The notes under the pieces are model-generated. The model made no database searches, had not been told where the DNA came from, and saw nothing but the letters and a program-made list of their open reading frames with translations. A program made the translations under genes and the position numbers. Shown one piece after another: positions 1-8,979 of a DNA stretch of 64,000 nucleotides. The stretch spans positions 1 through 64,000 of the forward strand of contig NC_003064.2 in the NCBI RefSeq assembly GCF_000092025.1, written 5' to 3'. Source of the stretch: Agrobacterium fabrum str. C58 (lineage in GTDB: Bacteria; Pseudomonadota; Alphaproteobacteria; Rhizobiales; Rhizobiaceae). Each line of letters opens with the position of its first letter. Position 1 is the stretch's first letter.

Positions 1-153
1 AAAATATTAACCGTAGTTATGGCGAGGCCAAGCGCGGATAGTGGTTCATTAAGGATTCGTTAACCCTTAATGTCTGGACGTAAAGCGAGAATCATGTTGT
101 ATCTTTGGCGGGCTTTGGGCGGCAAACCGAACCTTGCCCGCCAAGGGGGCGAT

Positions 154-1377
154 ATGGCGATAGCGAAGCAGATTGAAGCAACGATCGGTCAAAAGGAAGA
201 TGCAGGTGGCAAGATCGCCCGCCATGCAAGCCTTTTGTCGCAGCAATTGCAGGAACTCCGCACACGCATGTACCCGCCGAAGTCGGAGAAAAGCCTGCGG
301 CCCTTCCTGACCAACGAAGTCTCCAAGCTCACGTCGATACCTGATTCCACGCTGAAACTCATGTCGAGTGAAGGGCGTGGGCCGGTTCCTGGACGCCTGG
401 AAAACAATCACCGCGTCTATACGCTTGCCCAGATAAACGAGTTGCGCGAATTCTTTGCCAGCCAGAAGCCTTCAGAGGCGTTGAGATTTTTGCCGCGCAG
501 ACGCGAGGGCGAGCATCTTCAGGTTGTCGCGATCGCCAACTTCAAGGGCGGTAGTGCAAAGACTACGACCTGCGTTCATCTTGCACATTACCTCGCTTTA
601 CAGGGTTATCGCGTCCTTGCACTTGACCTTGATCCGCAGGCATCGCTTTCCGCTCTCTTCGGTGCGCAGCCCGAATTCGATGTCGGTGCAAACGAGACGA
701 TTTATGCGGCCCTTCGTTATGACGACGCCGAGCGTCGCCCGATCCGCGATATTATTCGCAAAACGTATTTCGATGGTATCGACCTTATTCCGGGCAACCT
801 CGAAGTCATGGAATACGAGCACGAAACGCCGCGCGTCCTGGCGCAGAAATCAGGCTCGGGCGCGATCTTCTTCGAGCGTCTCAAACTTGCCCTTTCCGAG
901 GTCGAGCAGGACTATGACATCGTCATTCTCGATACGCCTCCGTCGCTCGGGTTTCTGACGCTCAGCGCAATTTATGCCGCGACCAGCATGATTATCACGG
1001 TACATCCGGCCATGCTTGATGTGGCGTCGATGAGCCAGTTCCTTTTGATGATGGGCGATTTGATCAGCGTGCTGAACGAGAGCGGAGCACAACTCGATCA
1101 GGATTTCATCCGCTATCTTGTCACCCGCCACGATCCGAACGACGCACCGCAGTCGCAGGTTGTTGCGATGATGCGCCATCTGTTCGGATCGGATGTGCTT
1201 CTACCCACGCTGATTGAAAGCACGGCGGTCGAGGCAGCGGGACTTGCCAAACGATCCATTTACGAACTTGAGATGGGCCAGATCGGCCGTGATACGCACA
1301 AGCGCGCCCGTGAGGCGGTGGATGCCGTCAACGAAGCGATATTGAAACTCATCAACACCAGTTGGGGACGCACATGA
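154..1377 (+). CDS. repA: RepA, ParA-type partition ATPase of a repABC replicon
   Basis: RepA is the ParA-like ATPase that, with RepB, segregates repABC replicons and represses the operon. Residues around 136-150 of the 407-aa product carry the deviant Walker A box (KGGSAKTT), and YDIVILDTPPSLGF further on is the Walker A' region. The N-terminal ~110 residues contain the winged-helix DNA-binding part usual for RepA. An upstream in-frame ATG exists at 70, but the ATG at 154 has a good Shine-Dalgarno (AAGGGGG) and gives the usual family length. The stop overlaps the repB start by 4 bp (ATGA), so the two are translationally coupled. Confidence 0.95.
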   Translation: MAIAKQIEATIGQKEDAGGKIARHASLLSQQLQELRTRMYPPKSEKSLRPFLTNEVSKLTSIPDSTLKLMSSEGRGPVPGRLENNHRVYTLAQINELREFFASQKPSEALRFLPRRREGEHLQVVAIANFKGGSAKTTTCVHLAHYLALQGYRVLALDLDPQASLSALFGAQPEFDVGANETIYAALRYDDAERRPIRDIIRKTYFDGIDLIPGNLEVMEYEHETPRVLAQKSGSGAIFFERLKLALSEVEQDYDIVILDTPPSLGFLTLSAIYAATSMIITVHPAMLDVASMSQFLLMMGDLISVLNESGAQLDQDFIRYLVTRHDPNDAPQSQVVAMMRHLFGSDVLLPTLIESTAVEAAGLAKRSIYELEMGQIGRDTHKRAREAVDAVNEAILKLINTSWGRT

Positions 1378-2405
1378 CCAGTAAGTCATCGCGTAAATCC
1401 ATCGTTGCAAATTTCGGACTGCTGTCGGCGGAGCTTGAAAACCGGCTGTCGACGGACAATTCTGCCACCCCGCAACAATCGACAGCACCTGCACGTGTTG
1501 GCGCCGGCGTCATTGGTGCGGCGCACCGCGCAATCGACGACATCAAATCCGAACGCGACCGCCTGAAGGCGCTTGTCGAATCGGGTGGCGGTGCGATCCG
1601 GGAACTCGATCCGTCAAAGATTGATCCCTCTCCCTTTCCTGATCGTCTTCCAGATGACAACGCATCGGATTTCGAGACTTTCAGGAACTCCATTCGGTCC
1701 GAAGGTCAGAAAGTTCCTATTCAGGTCCGCAAGTCGCCTTCCTCACCTGAACGCTATCAGGTAATCTACGGCCATCGCCGACTGCGGGCAGCCAAGGATC
1801 TCGGAATTCCGGTGAAGGCGATCGAAGTCGAGATTTCCGATGTCGAGCTTGTCATCGCGCAGGGTATCGAAAATGCCGATCGTCAGGATCTAACCTGGAT
1901 CGAGCGCGCCCTGTTTGCCCGCCGCATGGACGATGCCGACGTGAAGCCTCGTGATATCAAGGCGGCGTTGTCGATCGACGATCCAGAGCTTGCCCGAATG
2001 CGGGCGGTTTATCGCTCCGTTCCCTTCGAGATCATCGAGGCGATCGGTCGGGCGACCAAGGTCGGCCGTCCAAGATGGGCAGAATTCGCAAAGGCATTCT
2101 CTGAGCAGGCTGATCTGCATGATGAACTGCGCAAGGCGCTGTCGCTCGCTTCAGAAAAGCACCTGGGGTCGGATCAGAAGTTTTTGGCAGCCCTCAATGC
2201 CCTGAAACCTGCAGCACCGTCACAGAAGGCCGGCGGGAAGAAGATTGCCGGCGCCGCGGGCGAACAGCTTGGCAGTTTCCTGCGTACGACCAAGGACATT
2301 CGCATTTCGGTGGAGACGCCGGCCGGAGCAGAATTCCTCGATTTTATCGAAGCCGAACTACCCACGCTGGTGGAGCGGTTCGCCCGCAAGGGATCAAAGA
2401 CTTAA
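1374..2405 (+). CDS. repB: RepB, ParB-type centromere-binding protein
   Basis: RepB binds parS and works with RepA in partition. The 343-aa product has the ParB N-terminal domain: a YGHRRLRAAKDLG box near residue 135, then GIENADRQDLTWIERA, followed by a helix-turn-helix region and a RepB-type C-terminal half. The start at 1374 overlaps the repA stop by 4 bp; a TTG four codons earlier is possible but has no advantage. Length and gene order match the repABC family. The centromere it would bind is not obvious next to the cassette; two palindromes near 12.0-12.14 kb are candidates. Confidence 0.95.
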   Translation: MTSKSSRKSIVANFGLLSAELENRLSTDNSATPQQSTAPARVGAGVIGAAHRAIDDIKSERDRLKALVESGGGAIRELDPSKIDPSPFPDRLPDDNASDFETFRNSIRSEGQKVPIQVRKSPSSPERYQVIYGHRRLRAAKDLGIPVKAIEVEISDVELVIAQGIENADRQDLTWIERALFARRMDDADVKPRDIKAALSIDDPELARMRAVYRSVPFEIIEAIGRATKVGRPRWAEFAKAFSEQADLHDELRKALSLASEKHLGSDQKFLAALNALKPAAPSQKAGGKKIAGAAGEQLGSFLRTTKDIRISVETPAGAEFLDFIEAELPTLVERFARKGSKT

Positions 2406-2457
2406 ACCGAAGCTGAGTAGCAGGCTTCGAAGTGATTTTACGGAAGGAAAGTGCGCA

Positions 2458-2512
2458 AAAGAAAAAGGCCCCCGAAACGTTGCCGTCATGGAAGCCCTTC
2501 TCGTTGTGTGAG
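2458..2512 (-). ncRNA. repABC counter-transcribed antisense RNA (incA/ctRNA)
   Basis: The repB-repC gap of repABC replicons encodes a small antisense RNA that limits RepC synthesis and sets copy number and incompatibility. On the minus strand a -35 TTGACT (2542-2547) and a -10 GATTCT (2519-2524) are separated by exactly 17 bp. The predicted transcript starts near 2512. It contains a small TTCTC/GAGAA hairpin, then a GGCTTCC/GGGGGCC stem (with G-U pairs) followed directly by a T-rich run (TTTTTCTTTT), an intrinsic terminator. Predicted size is about 55 nt, as expected for this class. Ends are inferred from the motifs. Confidence 0.75.
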
Positions 2513-2605
2513 AACTTGAGAATCGCATTTCCATGAATCTTAGTCAAGAGTCTTTGGCATCGTTTTGGTGAGCGTGAATCTTTTGCCTTTTTGAAAGGCG
2601 AGGAC

Positions 2606-3820
2606 ATGGAAGGTGGACAAGTGACGACGCCCTTTGGGCGGCGGCCTGTGACCCTTGCGCTTGTGAAGCGGCAGATTGCCACGACCAAGATCGAGGAAGG
2701 CAAGTCGGCAGACAAATGGAGGGTCTTTCGCGATGCATCAGAGGCAAGAGAAGTGCTCGGTCTGCAGGATCGTAGCCTGGCGGTGCTCGACGCTCTCCTG
2801 AGCTTTTATCCCGAGAACGAACTGCGCCAGGACGCCCAGCTCGTCGTCTTCCCGTCGAACATCCAGCTGTCAATTCGCGCGCATGGTATCGCAGGTGCCA
2901 CTTTGCGTCGGCATCTTGCCCTTCTCGTTGAGGCCGGCTTAATCATCCGCAAGGATAGTGCGAACGGCAAGCGCTACGCTCGAAAAGATGACGAGGGATC
3001 AATCGAACACGCTTTTGGATTCGACATATCCCCGCTCCTTATGCGGGCTGAGGAACTCGCATGCCTGGCCCAGCAGGTTGCCGCTGATCGAATTGCCTTC
3101 AGAAGAGCAAAGGAAAGCCTGACGATCTGCCGGCGCGATATCCGAAAGCTGATCACGGCTGGCGTTGAAGAGGGAGCTTCAGGCGATTGGAGCGGGCTTG
3201 AAGAGCGCTATCTTGCGCTCGTCGGACAAATTCCGCGCAATCCAACCTTGAATGAACTCAGCGATCTGGGTGCCAAGATGGCCAGCTTGCGAGAGGATAT
3301 CCTCAAACTCCTGAATTCCGATGATTTTTCTTCAGAAATGACCACCAATGATGCTCAAATTGAGCGTCACATACAGAATTCAAATACCAATCACCTTAAT
3401 GAACTTGAACCTAGCTCTGGAAACGAGCAGGGAGCGAAGCCGAGCCAGAACAAGCAGGCCGGACATGTGCCGATCAAGGCTTTTCCTATTGGCCTTGTGT
3501 TGCGAGCCTGCCCGGAGATTTCGAACTATGGGCCTGAGGGTCAAATCGGGAGTTGGCGCGAGCTCATGACCGCCGCCGTGGTTGTCAGGTCAATGCTTGG
3601 GGTTAGTCCCTCCGCATATCAGGAGGCCTGTGAGATAATGGGTCCAGAGAATGCTGCGGTAACCATCGCCTGCATTCTGGAGCGCGGTGGCCACATCAAT
3701 TCGCCGGGCGGGTATCTCAGGGATTTGACAAGCAAGGCGAAGCGCGGTGAGTTTTCACTTGGTCCGGTGCTTATGGCGCTGTTGCGAGCTGGCGGTCACC
3801 AGGTGAAAGCCACGGGATAA
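2606..3820 (+). CDS. repC: RepC, replication initiator of the repABC replicon
   Basis: RepC initiates replication and normally acts on an origin inside its own gene. The 404-aa product begins MEGGQVTTPFGRRPVTLALV, the characteristic RepC N-terminus, and keeps the winged-helix initiator region (residues ~50-150). A variable, hydrophilic AT-richer linker (residues ~240-285) precedes a conserved C-terminal domain ending near GGYLRDLTSKAKRGEFSLGP. The ATG at 2606 is preceded by AGGCGAGG; a TTG at 2591 is the only upstream alternative. It lies 200 bp after repB with the antisense RNA between. Confidence 0.95.
   Translation: MEGGQVTTPFGRRPVTLALVKRQIATTKIEEGKSADKWRVFRDASEAREVLGLQDRSLAVLDALLSFYPENELRQDAQLVVFPSNIQLSIRAHGIAGATLRRHLALLVEAGLIIRKDSANGKRYARKDDEGSIEHAFGFDISPLLMRAEELACLAQQVAADRIAFRRAKESLTICRRDIRKLITAGVEEGASGDWSGLEERYLALVGQIPRNPTLNELSDLGAKMASLREDILKLLNSDDFSSEMTTNDAQIERHIQNSNTNHLNELEPSSGNEQGAKPSQNKQAGHVPIKAFPIGLVLRACPEISNYGPEGQIGSWRELMTAAVVVRSMLGVSPSAYQEACEIMGPENAAVTIACILERGGHINSPGGYLRDLTSKAKRGEFSLGPVLMALLRAGGHQVKATG
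3312..3412. other. probable replication origin region inside repC (AT-rich segment)
   Basis: This stretch of repC is clearly more AT-rich than the rest of the gene and encodes the polar linker. In studied repABC replicons the origin maps to an AT-rich segment inside repC, so this is the most likely place. No iterons or DnaA boxes were confirmed by eye; assignment is by position and composition only. Confidence 0.35.
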
Positions 3821-4089
3821 ATGATGGTTGGCTGGGAGAGGTGGTATCGTTATGAGGGCGGCGGCCTGCGACGTCGGAACCGTAGTTAAGGTGGTGAGGG
3901 GTTTGATTGATCACGTCAGGAAACCGGGCATGCCAATTATCACCACCCGCCCTGCCCTTCATTGACCCTTCCCACTCACCTCGCCGAGCTGGTGAATGGG
4001 ACAAGAACAATCCACGTCCGGACGATAACTGGTGAGTACCGTGATCGCGCCCGCCTGGGAAACTGAAACGACGGTTCAGCATCGGCGTG

Positions 4090-4123
4090 CGGTAAAACAA
4101 GCCTGCCGTTAGGTCAGCAGGCT
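4090..4123 (-). terminator. intrinsic terminator of the catabolic operon
   Basis: On the minus strand a 7-bp perfect stem (AGCCTGC/GCAGGCT, 10-nt loop) is followed by TTGTTTTA, about 30 bp beyond the stop codon of the FAD oxidoreductase gene. The rest of the 3821-4152 gap between repC and this operon holds no supported gene. Confidence 0.5.
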
Positions 4124-4152
4124 CGTGTTCCGGAGATCTTCGAATGAGTGTC

Positions 4153-5280
4153 TTAGCTTGAGAAACGCTCCGGTCGGAAGGTTGCGAGCATCTGATGCTC
4201 GGTCCCGGTGACAATCTCGAAAGCGAGCAATTCGCCCACGATCAGGCCAAGCGTTGCGCCGCTATGGCTGAAGGCCACGTAATAGCCGGGAATGGCCTTG
4301 ATGGCTCCAATCACCGGCTCTCCGTCGCCCGGGATCGGCTTCCCACCAACACCGATCGAAGCGACTTCGAGTTGCGGATTGCCTTCCATCACCTTGGCAG
4401 CCTCCACAAGAAGCTCGGCAACAATGGTGTCATCGATCTCATAGGTGCCGTCCGCACGCACTGTCACACCCTCGTCGGCCGCCCAGTCGGCATCCAGCGA
4501 GAAGGAGCCACCTGGCGCGGGGCGAACAGCGACACGCGGTGTGTTGAGGACAGCGCGCAGGGGATGGGCGAGCGGTTTGGTTTGCACGAGAAGAGCGATC
4601 GGTGTCCCGTCACCGATGATTTGTCCGCTTTCCCCAACCATCTTCGGCACGGCCGGGCCTGTCGCGAGCACAACAGCATCGGCCCGATGGAGATAACCTT
4701 CTGCGGTTTCCGCACCAACAGCACGACCACCCTCGAGCATGACCCGCGCGGCACCTTGGTCCGTCACCAGAACGCCCCCGAGCGCGAAAAACTCTTCCAG
4801 AAGCACCCTGATCAATGTTGGCAGATCGACCCAGCCTTCGCCGGGATTGAAGATGGCACCCTGCGGGGTGATTGCGCCTGCGTCTATGCCCGGTGTGACG
4901 CGGGCGACGTCGCCTGCGGAAAGCCGCTGCGCGTCATAGGCAAGCGAAACCTCGTGGCGATAGGCTGCGTCGATCTCGTTGCGCTCGTCATCCGAATCCC
5001 AGGTCAGCCCACCATCGAAGCGAAGCCATTCCACGTCGGGGTTCTCCGCCGCGAGCGTACGATACCGGTCGATGCCAGCCATCCGCAACTGATGATAGGG
5101 TTCCGAGCGCATGCGCGCCGAGTTTAACCAGGAAAGCGAGCGGCCGGAGGCACCGTTGGCGGGCGGGCCGTCATTGAGGATAGTGACCTGGATGCCGCGC
5201 CGCGCAAGCTGCACGCCGGTAGAAACGCCGAAGATACCGGCACCGATGATGACGGCCGAAGAGATGGTGTTGTCGGTCAT
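4153..5280 (-). CDS. DAO-family FAD-dependent oxidoreductase
   Basis: A 375-aa flavoprotein of the D-amino acid oxidase/glycine oxidase superfamily. It opens with the FAD-binding Rossmann motif VIIGAGIFGVSTGVQLARRG and ends with the typical C-terminal FAD motif region (PGYYVAFSHSGATLGLIVGELLA). Such enzymes oxidise the C-N bond of amines, D-amino acids or opine-like conjugates. It is the last gene of a minus-strand operon with an amino-acid-type ABC importer and a Gfo/Idh/MocA enzyme, so its substrate is probably the imported compound or its product. Start chosen at ATG 5280; a TTG at 5295 would add five residues. Exact substrate unknown. Confidence 0.8.
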   Translation of the reverse strand: MTDNTISSAVIIGAGIFGVSTGVQLARRGIQVTILNDGPPANGASGRSLSWLNSARMRSEPYHQLRMAGIDRYRTLAAENPDVEWLRFDGGLTWDSDDERNEIDAAYRHEVSLAYDAQRLSAGDVARVTPGIDAGAITPQGAIFNPGEGWVDLPTLIRVLLEEFFALGGVLVTDQGAARVMLEGGRAVGAETAEGYLHRADAVVLATGPAVPKMVGESGQIIGDGTPIALLVQTKPLAHPLRAVLNTPRVAVRPAPGGSFSLDADWAADEGVTVRADGTYEIDDTIVAELLVEAAKVMEGNPQLEVASIGVGGKPIPGDGEPVIGAIKAIPGYYVAFSHSGATLGLIVGELLAFEIVTGTEHQMLATFRPERFSS

Positions 5281-5324
5281 GGGGTTGGCTTTCAATCAAT
5301 TGTCATACGGATGGGGTGAAGCGG

Positions 5325-6332
5325 TCAGGGCTCTTCCCAGCGGCCGCTGGCGGCGGAGCGGAAAAGGGCATCGATCGCCTTCGTGTTTGCGATCGCGTCG
5401 CCAAGGTCCGTCTCGAGTGGCTTTCCGGAGAGAACAGCCTCGGCAAATGCATCGGCCTGTTCGCGATACTGGTCGACCGGCCCGATCATGATCTCCTCGC
5501 GTCCACCGCCGGCCAGATCACGGCCATCGTCGAAGATGAGGACAGTCGGCTCGTCGGCGGGTGCATTGAAAGGAATGGGAATTTCCAGACGCCCACGCGT
5601 TCCCAGCACCGTCACCTTCTGCGTGAGGGACAGTTGCGTGGAACAGGTGAAGGCAAGCTGCTTTCCCTCCGGAAACGCTAGCAGCCCGCTCGTCAGCCGG
5701 TCCGTGCCGAAAACGGGATCACGCTCCATGAGCGCGATTGCCCGCAGCGGTTCCGCATCGAACAGGAAACGCGCCGTGTTGATGGCATAACAACCGACAT
5801 CGAACAGACCGCCGCCGCCAATATCAACCTGGTTGCGCACATTCCCGGGGTCGTCGAGATAATAGGAAAAGATTGTCTGGATGGCCCTGACCTCACCAAG
5901 GCGCCCCTCGGTGATCAATGCATGTGCTTTCTTCCATTGCGGATGGTGGCGAACCATGAAGGCTTCGGCGACCGGCAGGCTCGCCGCCTTTTGTGCGGTC
6001 GCAAGTTCCCTCGCCTGTGCGGCATCAAGCGCGATCGGTTTTTCGCAGAGCACGGGTTTGCCCTGCTCCAGGGCCTTGATCGTCATGGGCACATGCAGAT
6101 GATTGGGCAAAGGGTTGTAGATTGCATCTATTTCCGGATCGGCAAGCAAATCCTCGTAGCTCCCATAGGACCTGGCGATGCCGAAGCGGGCCGTCATCTC
6201 CTTTGCCTTGGCGGCATCACGCGAGGCAATTGCCACAACGCGCCCCAGGCGGCTGGACTGGATGGCGGGAATGACCGCTTTGGCAGCGATTCCTGCGCAA
6301 CCGAGGACGCCCCATCGTATCGTTCGTGTCAT
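5325..6332 (-). CDS. Gfo/Idh/MocA family NAD(P)-dependent oxidoreductase
   Basis: A 335-aa dehydrogenase with the N-terminal Rossmann fold (WGVLGCAGIAAKAVIPAI), the NPLPNHLHVPMTIKALEQGK segment, and the family's conserved EKPIAL signature near residue 95. The family acts on sugars, inositols, amino sugars and rhizopine-like compounds. ATG 6332 is preceded by a strong ribosome site (GGGAGGAG); the long upstream reading-frame extension overlaps the transporter gene and is not used. It sits between the transporter and the FAD oxidoreductase in one operon, with gaps of 19 and 44 bp. Confidence 0.85.
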   Translation of the reverse strand: MTRTIRWGVLGCAGIAAKAVIPAIQSSRLGRVVAIASRDAAKAKEMTARFGIARSYGSYEDLLADPEIDAIYNPLPNHLHVPMTIKALEQGKPVLCEKPIALDAAQARELATAQKAASLPVAEAFMVRHHPQWKKAHALITEGRLGEVRAIQTIFSYYLDDPGNVRNQVDIGGGGLFDVGCYAINTARFLFDAEPLRAIALMERDPVFGTDRLTSGLLAFPEGKQLAFTCSTQLSLTQKVTVLGTRGRLEIPIPFNAPADEPTVLIFDDGRDLAGGGREEIMIGPVDQYREQADAFAEAVLSGKPLETDLGDAIANTKAIDALFRSAASGRWEEP

Positions 6333-6351
6333 CTTTTTCTCCTCCCGACGC

Positions 6352-7860
6352 TCAGAGCACTTCCGCAAGGAAGCGCTGGAGGCGCGGGCTTTGCGGGTTA
6401 TCGAATATCGCCTCTGGCGTGCCGGCTTCCACCACGCGCCCCTCATCCATGAAGACGACCTGATCGGCGACCCGGCGGGCAAATCCCATTTCATGCGTCA
6501 CGACGACCATGGTCATGCCACGCGTGCCGAGTTCGGCCATCAGGTTGAGCACGCCCTTGACCAATTCCGGATCGAGCGCACTCGTCACCTCATCGAAGAG
6601 GATAACTTCCGGCTCCATGGCAAGCGCACGGGCTATGGCGACGCGCTGTTGCTGCCCACCGGAAAGACCGCCCGGACGGTGATGCTGACGGCTCGCAAGA
6701 CCAACGTCGGCAAGCCCTGCCTTGGCAATGCGCTCGGCCTCGGCTGCAGGCAGGCCCTTGATCTTCTTCAGCGACAGCATGACGTTTTCCAGCGCCGTGT
6801 GATCCGGAAAGAGATTGAAATGCTGGAAGACCATACCGACCCGGCGGCGCAGCGTTTCCGGTTTCATGGCCAGAATGCTTTCACCATCGATGAGAATATC
6901 GCCGCTCTTCGGCTCGACCAGACGGTTAAGTCCGCGCAGCAGGGTGGATTTGCCTGAACCGGACGGGCCGATGATGCAGGTGACGCTGCCCGGCTTTACC
7001 GAAAGGTCGACACCCTTCAGCACATCGAGATCGCCATACGCCATGCCGAGACGGCGCACATCGAGGCTGCCACCCTTGAAGGCGACACCGGACGCGCGGG
7101 CTGCACCGTCGAGTTCACTGACTTCCTCCAGCCCACTGGTGATGACGGATGGACGCTGCTTGCCGATCCGCAAGCGATTGTCGATCGCATTGACGACATG
7201 GGTGAGCGGTACGGTGACGATGAGATAAAATACGCCCGCGAGCAGCAGCGGCGAAAGATTGCCCGTCACCACCGCCTGGTCCTGCCCCACGCGGAAAATC
7301 TCGCGCTCGGAGGCCAGAAGCCCGAGGAAATAGACAAGGCTCGAATCCTTCACGTTGCCGATGAACTGGTTGACGAGAGCCGGCAGCACACGGCGCACAC
7401 CCTGCGGCACGACGATAAGGCGCATGCCCTGACCGTAGCTCATCGAGAGCGCCCGGCAGGCCTCCATCTGGCCGCGGTCAACGCTCTGAATACCGGAGCG
7501 GAAAATCTCGCCGATATAAGCGCCAGCGATCAGGCTGAGCGCCAGAATGCCGAGCGGATAAGGCGACGGACCGAAGAGCTCGCGGCCGATGCGGGCAAAA
7601 CCCTGGCCGATCAGGAGGATTGTGACGATGGCCGGCAGGCCGCGGAAAATATCGGTATAAAGGCGCGCGGGAATGCGCAGCCATGGCGAGCGGGAAATAC
7701 CCATGATGGCGAGCATCATGCCGATGGCGACGCCAAGCACCGTCGAGGTCGCAGCCAGAATCAGCGTATTCTTCAGTCCGACCGTGATCATGGTCGGCAG
7801 CACTTCGGCCATGGCATTCCAGTCGAGGAAGCTGCGGCGCAGGTTTTCAAGCCAGTTCAT
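6352..7860 (-). CDS. fused permease/ATP-binding protein of a polar amino acid ABC importer
   Basis: One 502-aa polypeptide joins an inner-membrane permease (residues ~1-225) to a GlnQ-type ATPase (~255-502). The permease has about five hydrophobic segments and the EAA-like loop [20 protein letters not shown]. The ATPase has Walker [12 protein letters not shown], signature [16 protein letters not shown], and Walker [14 protein letters not shown]. Separate proteins are the rule in this transporter class; the fusion is a known minority arrangement in rhizobia. It works with the periplasmic binding protein encoded immediately upstream. No frameshift or assembly artefact is apparent at the junction, which reads through a normal linker. 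Confidence 0.9.
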   Translation of the reverse strand: MNWLENLRRSFLDWNAMAEVLPTMITVGLKNTLILAATSTVLGVAIGMMLAIMGISRSPWLRIPARLYTDIFRGLPAIVTILLIGQGFARIGRELFGPSPYPLGILALSLIAGAYIGEIFRSGIQSVDRGQMEACRALSMSYGQGMRLIVVPQGVRRVLPALVNQFIGNVKDSSLVYFLGLLASEREIFRVGQDQAVVTGNLSPLLLAGVFYLIVTVPLTHVVNAIDNRLRIGKQRPSVITSGLEEVSELDGAARASGVAFKGGSLDVRRLGMAYGDLDVLKGVDLSVKPGSVTCIIGPSGSGKSTLLRGLNRLVEPKSGDILIDGESILAMKPETLRRRVGMVFQHFNLFPDHTALENVMLSLKKIKGLPAAEAERIAKAGLADVGLASRQHHRPGGLSGGQQQRVAIARALAMEPEVILFDEVTSALDPELVKGVLNLMAELGTRGMTMVVVTHEMGFARRVADQVVFMDEGRVVEAGTPEAIFDNPQSPRLQRFLAEVL

Positions 7861-7920
7861 CAGTATATCCCTTGAAAGAAAGGCCGGCCCGACCGGTGGA
7901 GGCCGGACCGGAAGGCGGCA

Positions 7921-8754
7921 TCACTGCTTGGGAAGATATGCCGCCGGCATCGGTGTGCCGGGGAACCATTTTTCATGAAGCTTCTTCCAGGTGCCGTCCT
8001 GCATGGCCTCTTTCAGGCCCTTGTCCAGTGCGTTGCGCAATGCATCGTTCCCCTTGCGGATGACGAAGCCGGCAGGCGCATCGAAGCTTGGAATGTTGAC
8101 TGCAATCTTCAGCGCCGGATAGCGGGCGGAGTAGTCTTTTGCCGCCTCGAAATCGAGGAAATGGGCGTCGACCGTGCCGTTGTTGAGCGCAGAAACGGCT
8201 GAGTTATTGTCCGGGAACTTGACGAGATCGGTGCCGGCGAAGTTCTTCTCGGCATAGATTTCCTGCAGCGTGCCCTGCACGACGCCGAGACGCTTGCCCT
8301 TGAGGCCTGCGGCATCGGTGATGCCAGCCTCCGAAGTCAGCACGCTGAGGAAGCCTGCAAGATAACCATCGGAGAAATCAACGGTCTCCTTGCGCTTGGC
8401 CGTCGTGCCAATTGCGGCAGCCGCAACATCGAAGCGGCCGTTAGCGACCGAGGGCATCAACGCCGAGAACTCCTGACCGGTGAAGACCACCTGCTCCTTC
8501 TTGAAGCCAAGACGCCCTGCGACGTTGAGGAAAAGCTCGATGTCGAAACCGGTAAAGTTGCCGTCGGCAGTGGTAAAGGCATAGGGCTTGGCGTCACCCA
8601 TCGTGCCGACACTGATGGTGGTGGGATCGATGAGGCCAAGCGGATTGTCTGCAAGCGCCGGGGTCGCTGCGCCTGCAAGGACACCAAGCGTGACCGCGAT
8701 GGCAGTGGCGCGGATTTTGGCAAAGGGGGAAGTGAAGGCTTCGGTAAATCGCAT
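7921..8754 (-). CDS. periplasmic amino-acid-type solute-binding protein
   Basis: A 277-aa family 3 (polar amino acid) binding protein. It starts [15 protein letters not shown], followed by a hydrophobic signal peptide likely cleaved after ALA near residue 35, then the [15 protein letters not shown] and [19 protein letters not shown] segments typical of the family. The start at 8754 has a good ribosome site (AGAGGAG); the frame remains open upstream but has no better start. It is the first gene of the operon and is transcribed away from the LacI-type regulator, with paired operators in between. Confidence 0.88.
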   Translation of the reverse strand: MRFTEAFTSPFAKIRATAIAVTLGVLAGAATPALADNPLGLIDPTTISVGTMGDAKPYAFTTADGNFTGFDIELFLNVAGRLGFKKEQVVFTGQEFSALMPSVANGRFDVAAAAIGTTAKRKETVDFSDGYLAGFLSVLTSEAGITDAAGLKGKRLGVVQGTLQEIYAEKNFAGTDLVKFPDNNSAVSALNNGTVDAHFLDFEAAKDYSARYPALKIAVNIPSFDAPAGFVIRKGNDALRNALDKGLKEAMQDGTWKKLHEKWFPGTPMPAAYLPKQ

Positions 8755-8878
8755 TGGTTTCGTCTCCTCTGGTGTCGTTGTCTGCGATGTATTCAAGGCG
8801 CACGGGTCCCATCCGGACGGCGACATGACGTCACCTGCCCGGCCCATGCAGTTCGCATGTCGGAAGTCTTTTTGTTAC

Positions 8879-8912
8879 TGAGACCGGTCTCAATGAGAAT
8901 GAGACCGGTCTC
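8879..8912. promoter_or_regulatory. tandem palindromic operators for the LacI-type regulator
   Basis: Two copies of GAGACCGGTCTC lie 21 bp apart centre to centre (8880-8891 and 8901-8912), two helical turns, so two dimers would sit on the same DNA face. The CG-centred palindrome is typical of LacI/GalR operators. They lie between the divergent binding-protein gene and the regulator gene. Confidence 0.8.
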
Positions 8913-8979
8913 TTTGATTATTGGTAATTGTTATCTTCGCATTTGCCACCCGTCAAGTTCTCTTGTAAGGCTACCGTTC

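Noticed and set aside
3771..4214. 147-codon minus-strand open frame after repC
   Set aside because: Composition is unlike protein, it overlaps the ends of two real genes and contains the terminator hairpin.
4195..5127. 310-codon plus-strand open frame
   Set aside because: It is antisense to a well-supported FAD oxidoreductase and shows no family features.
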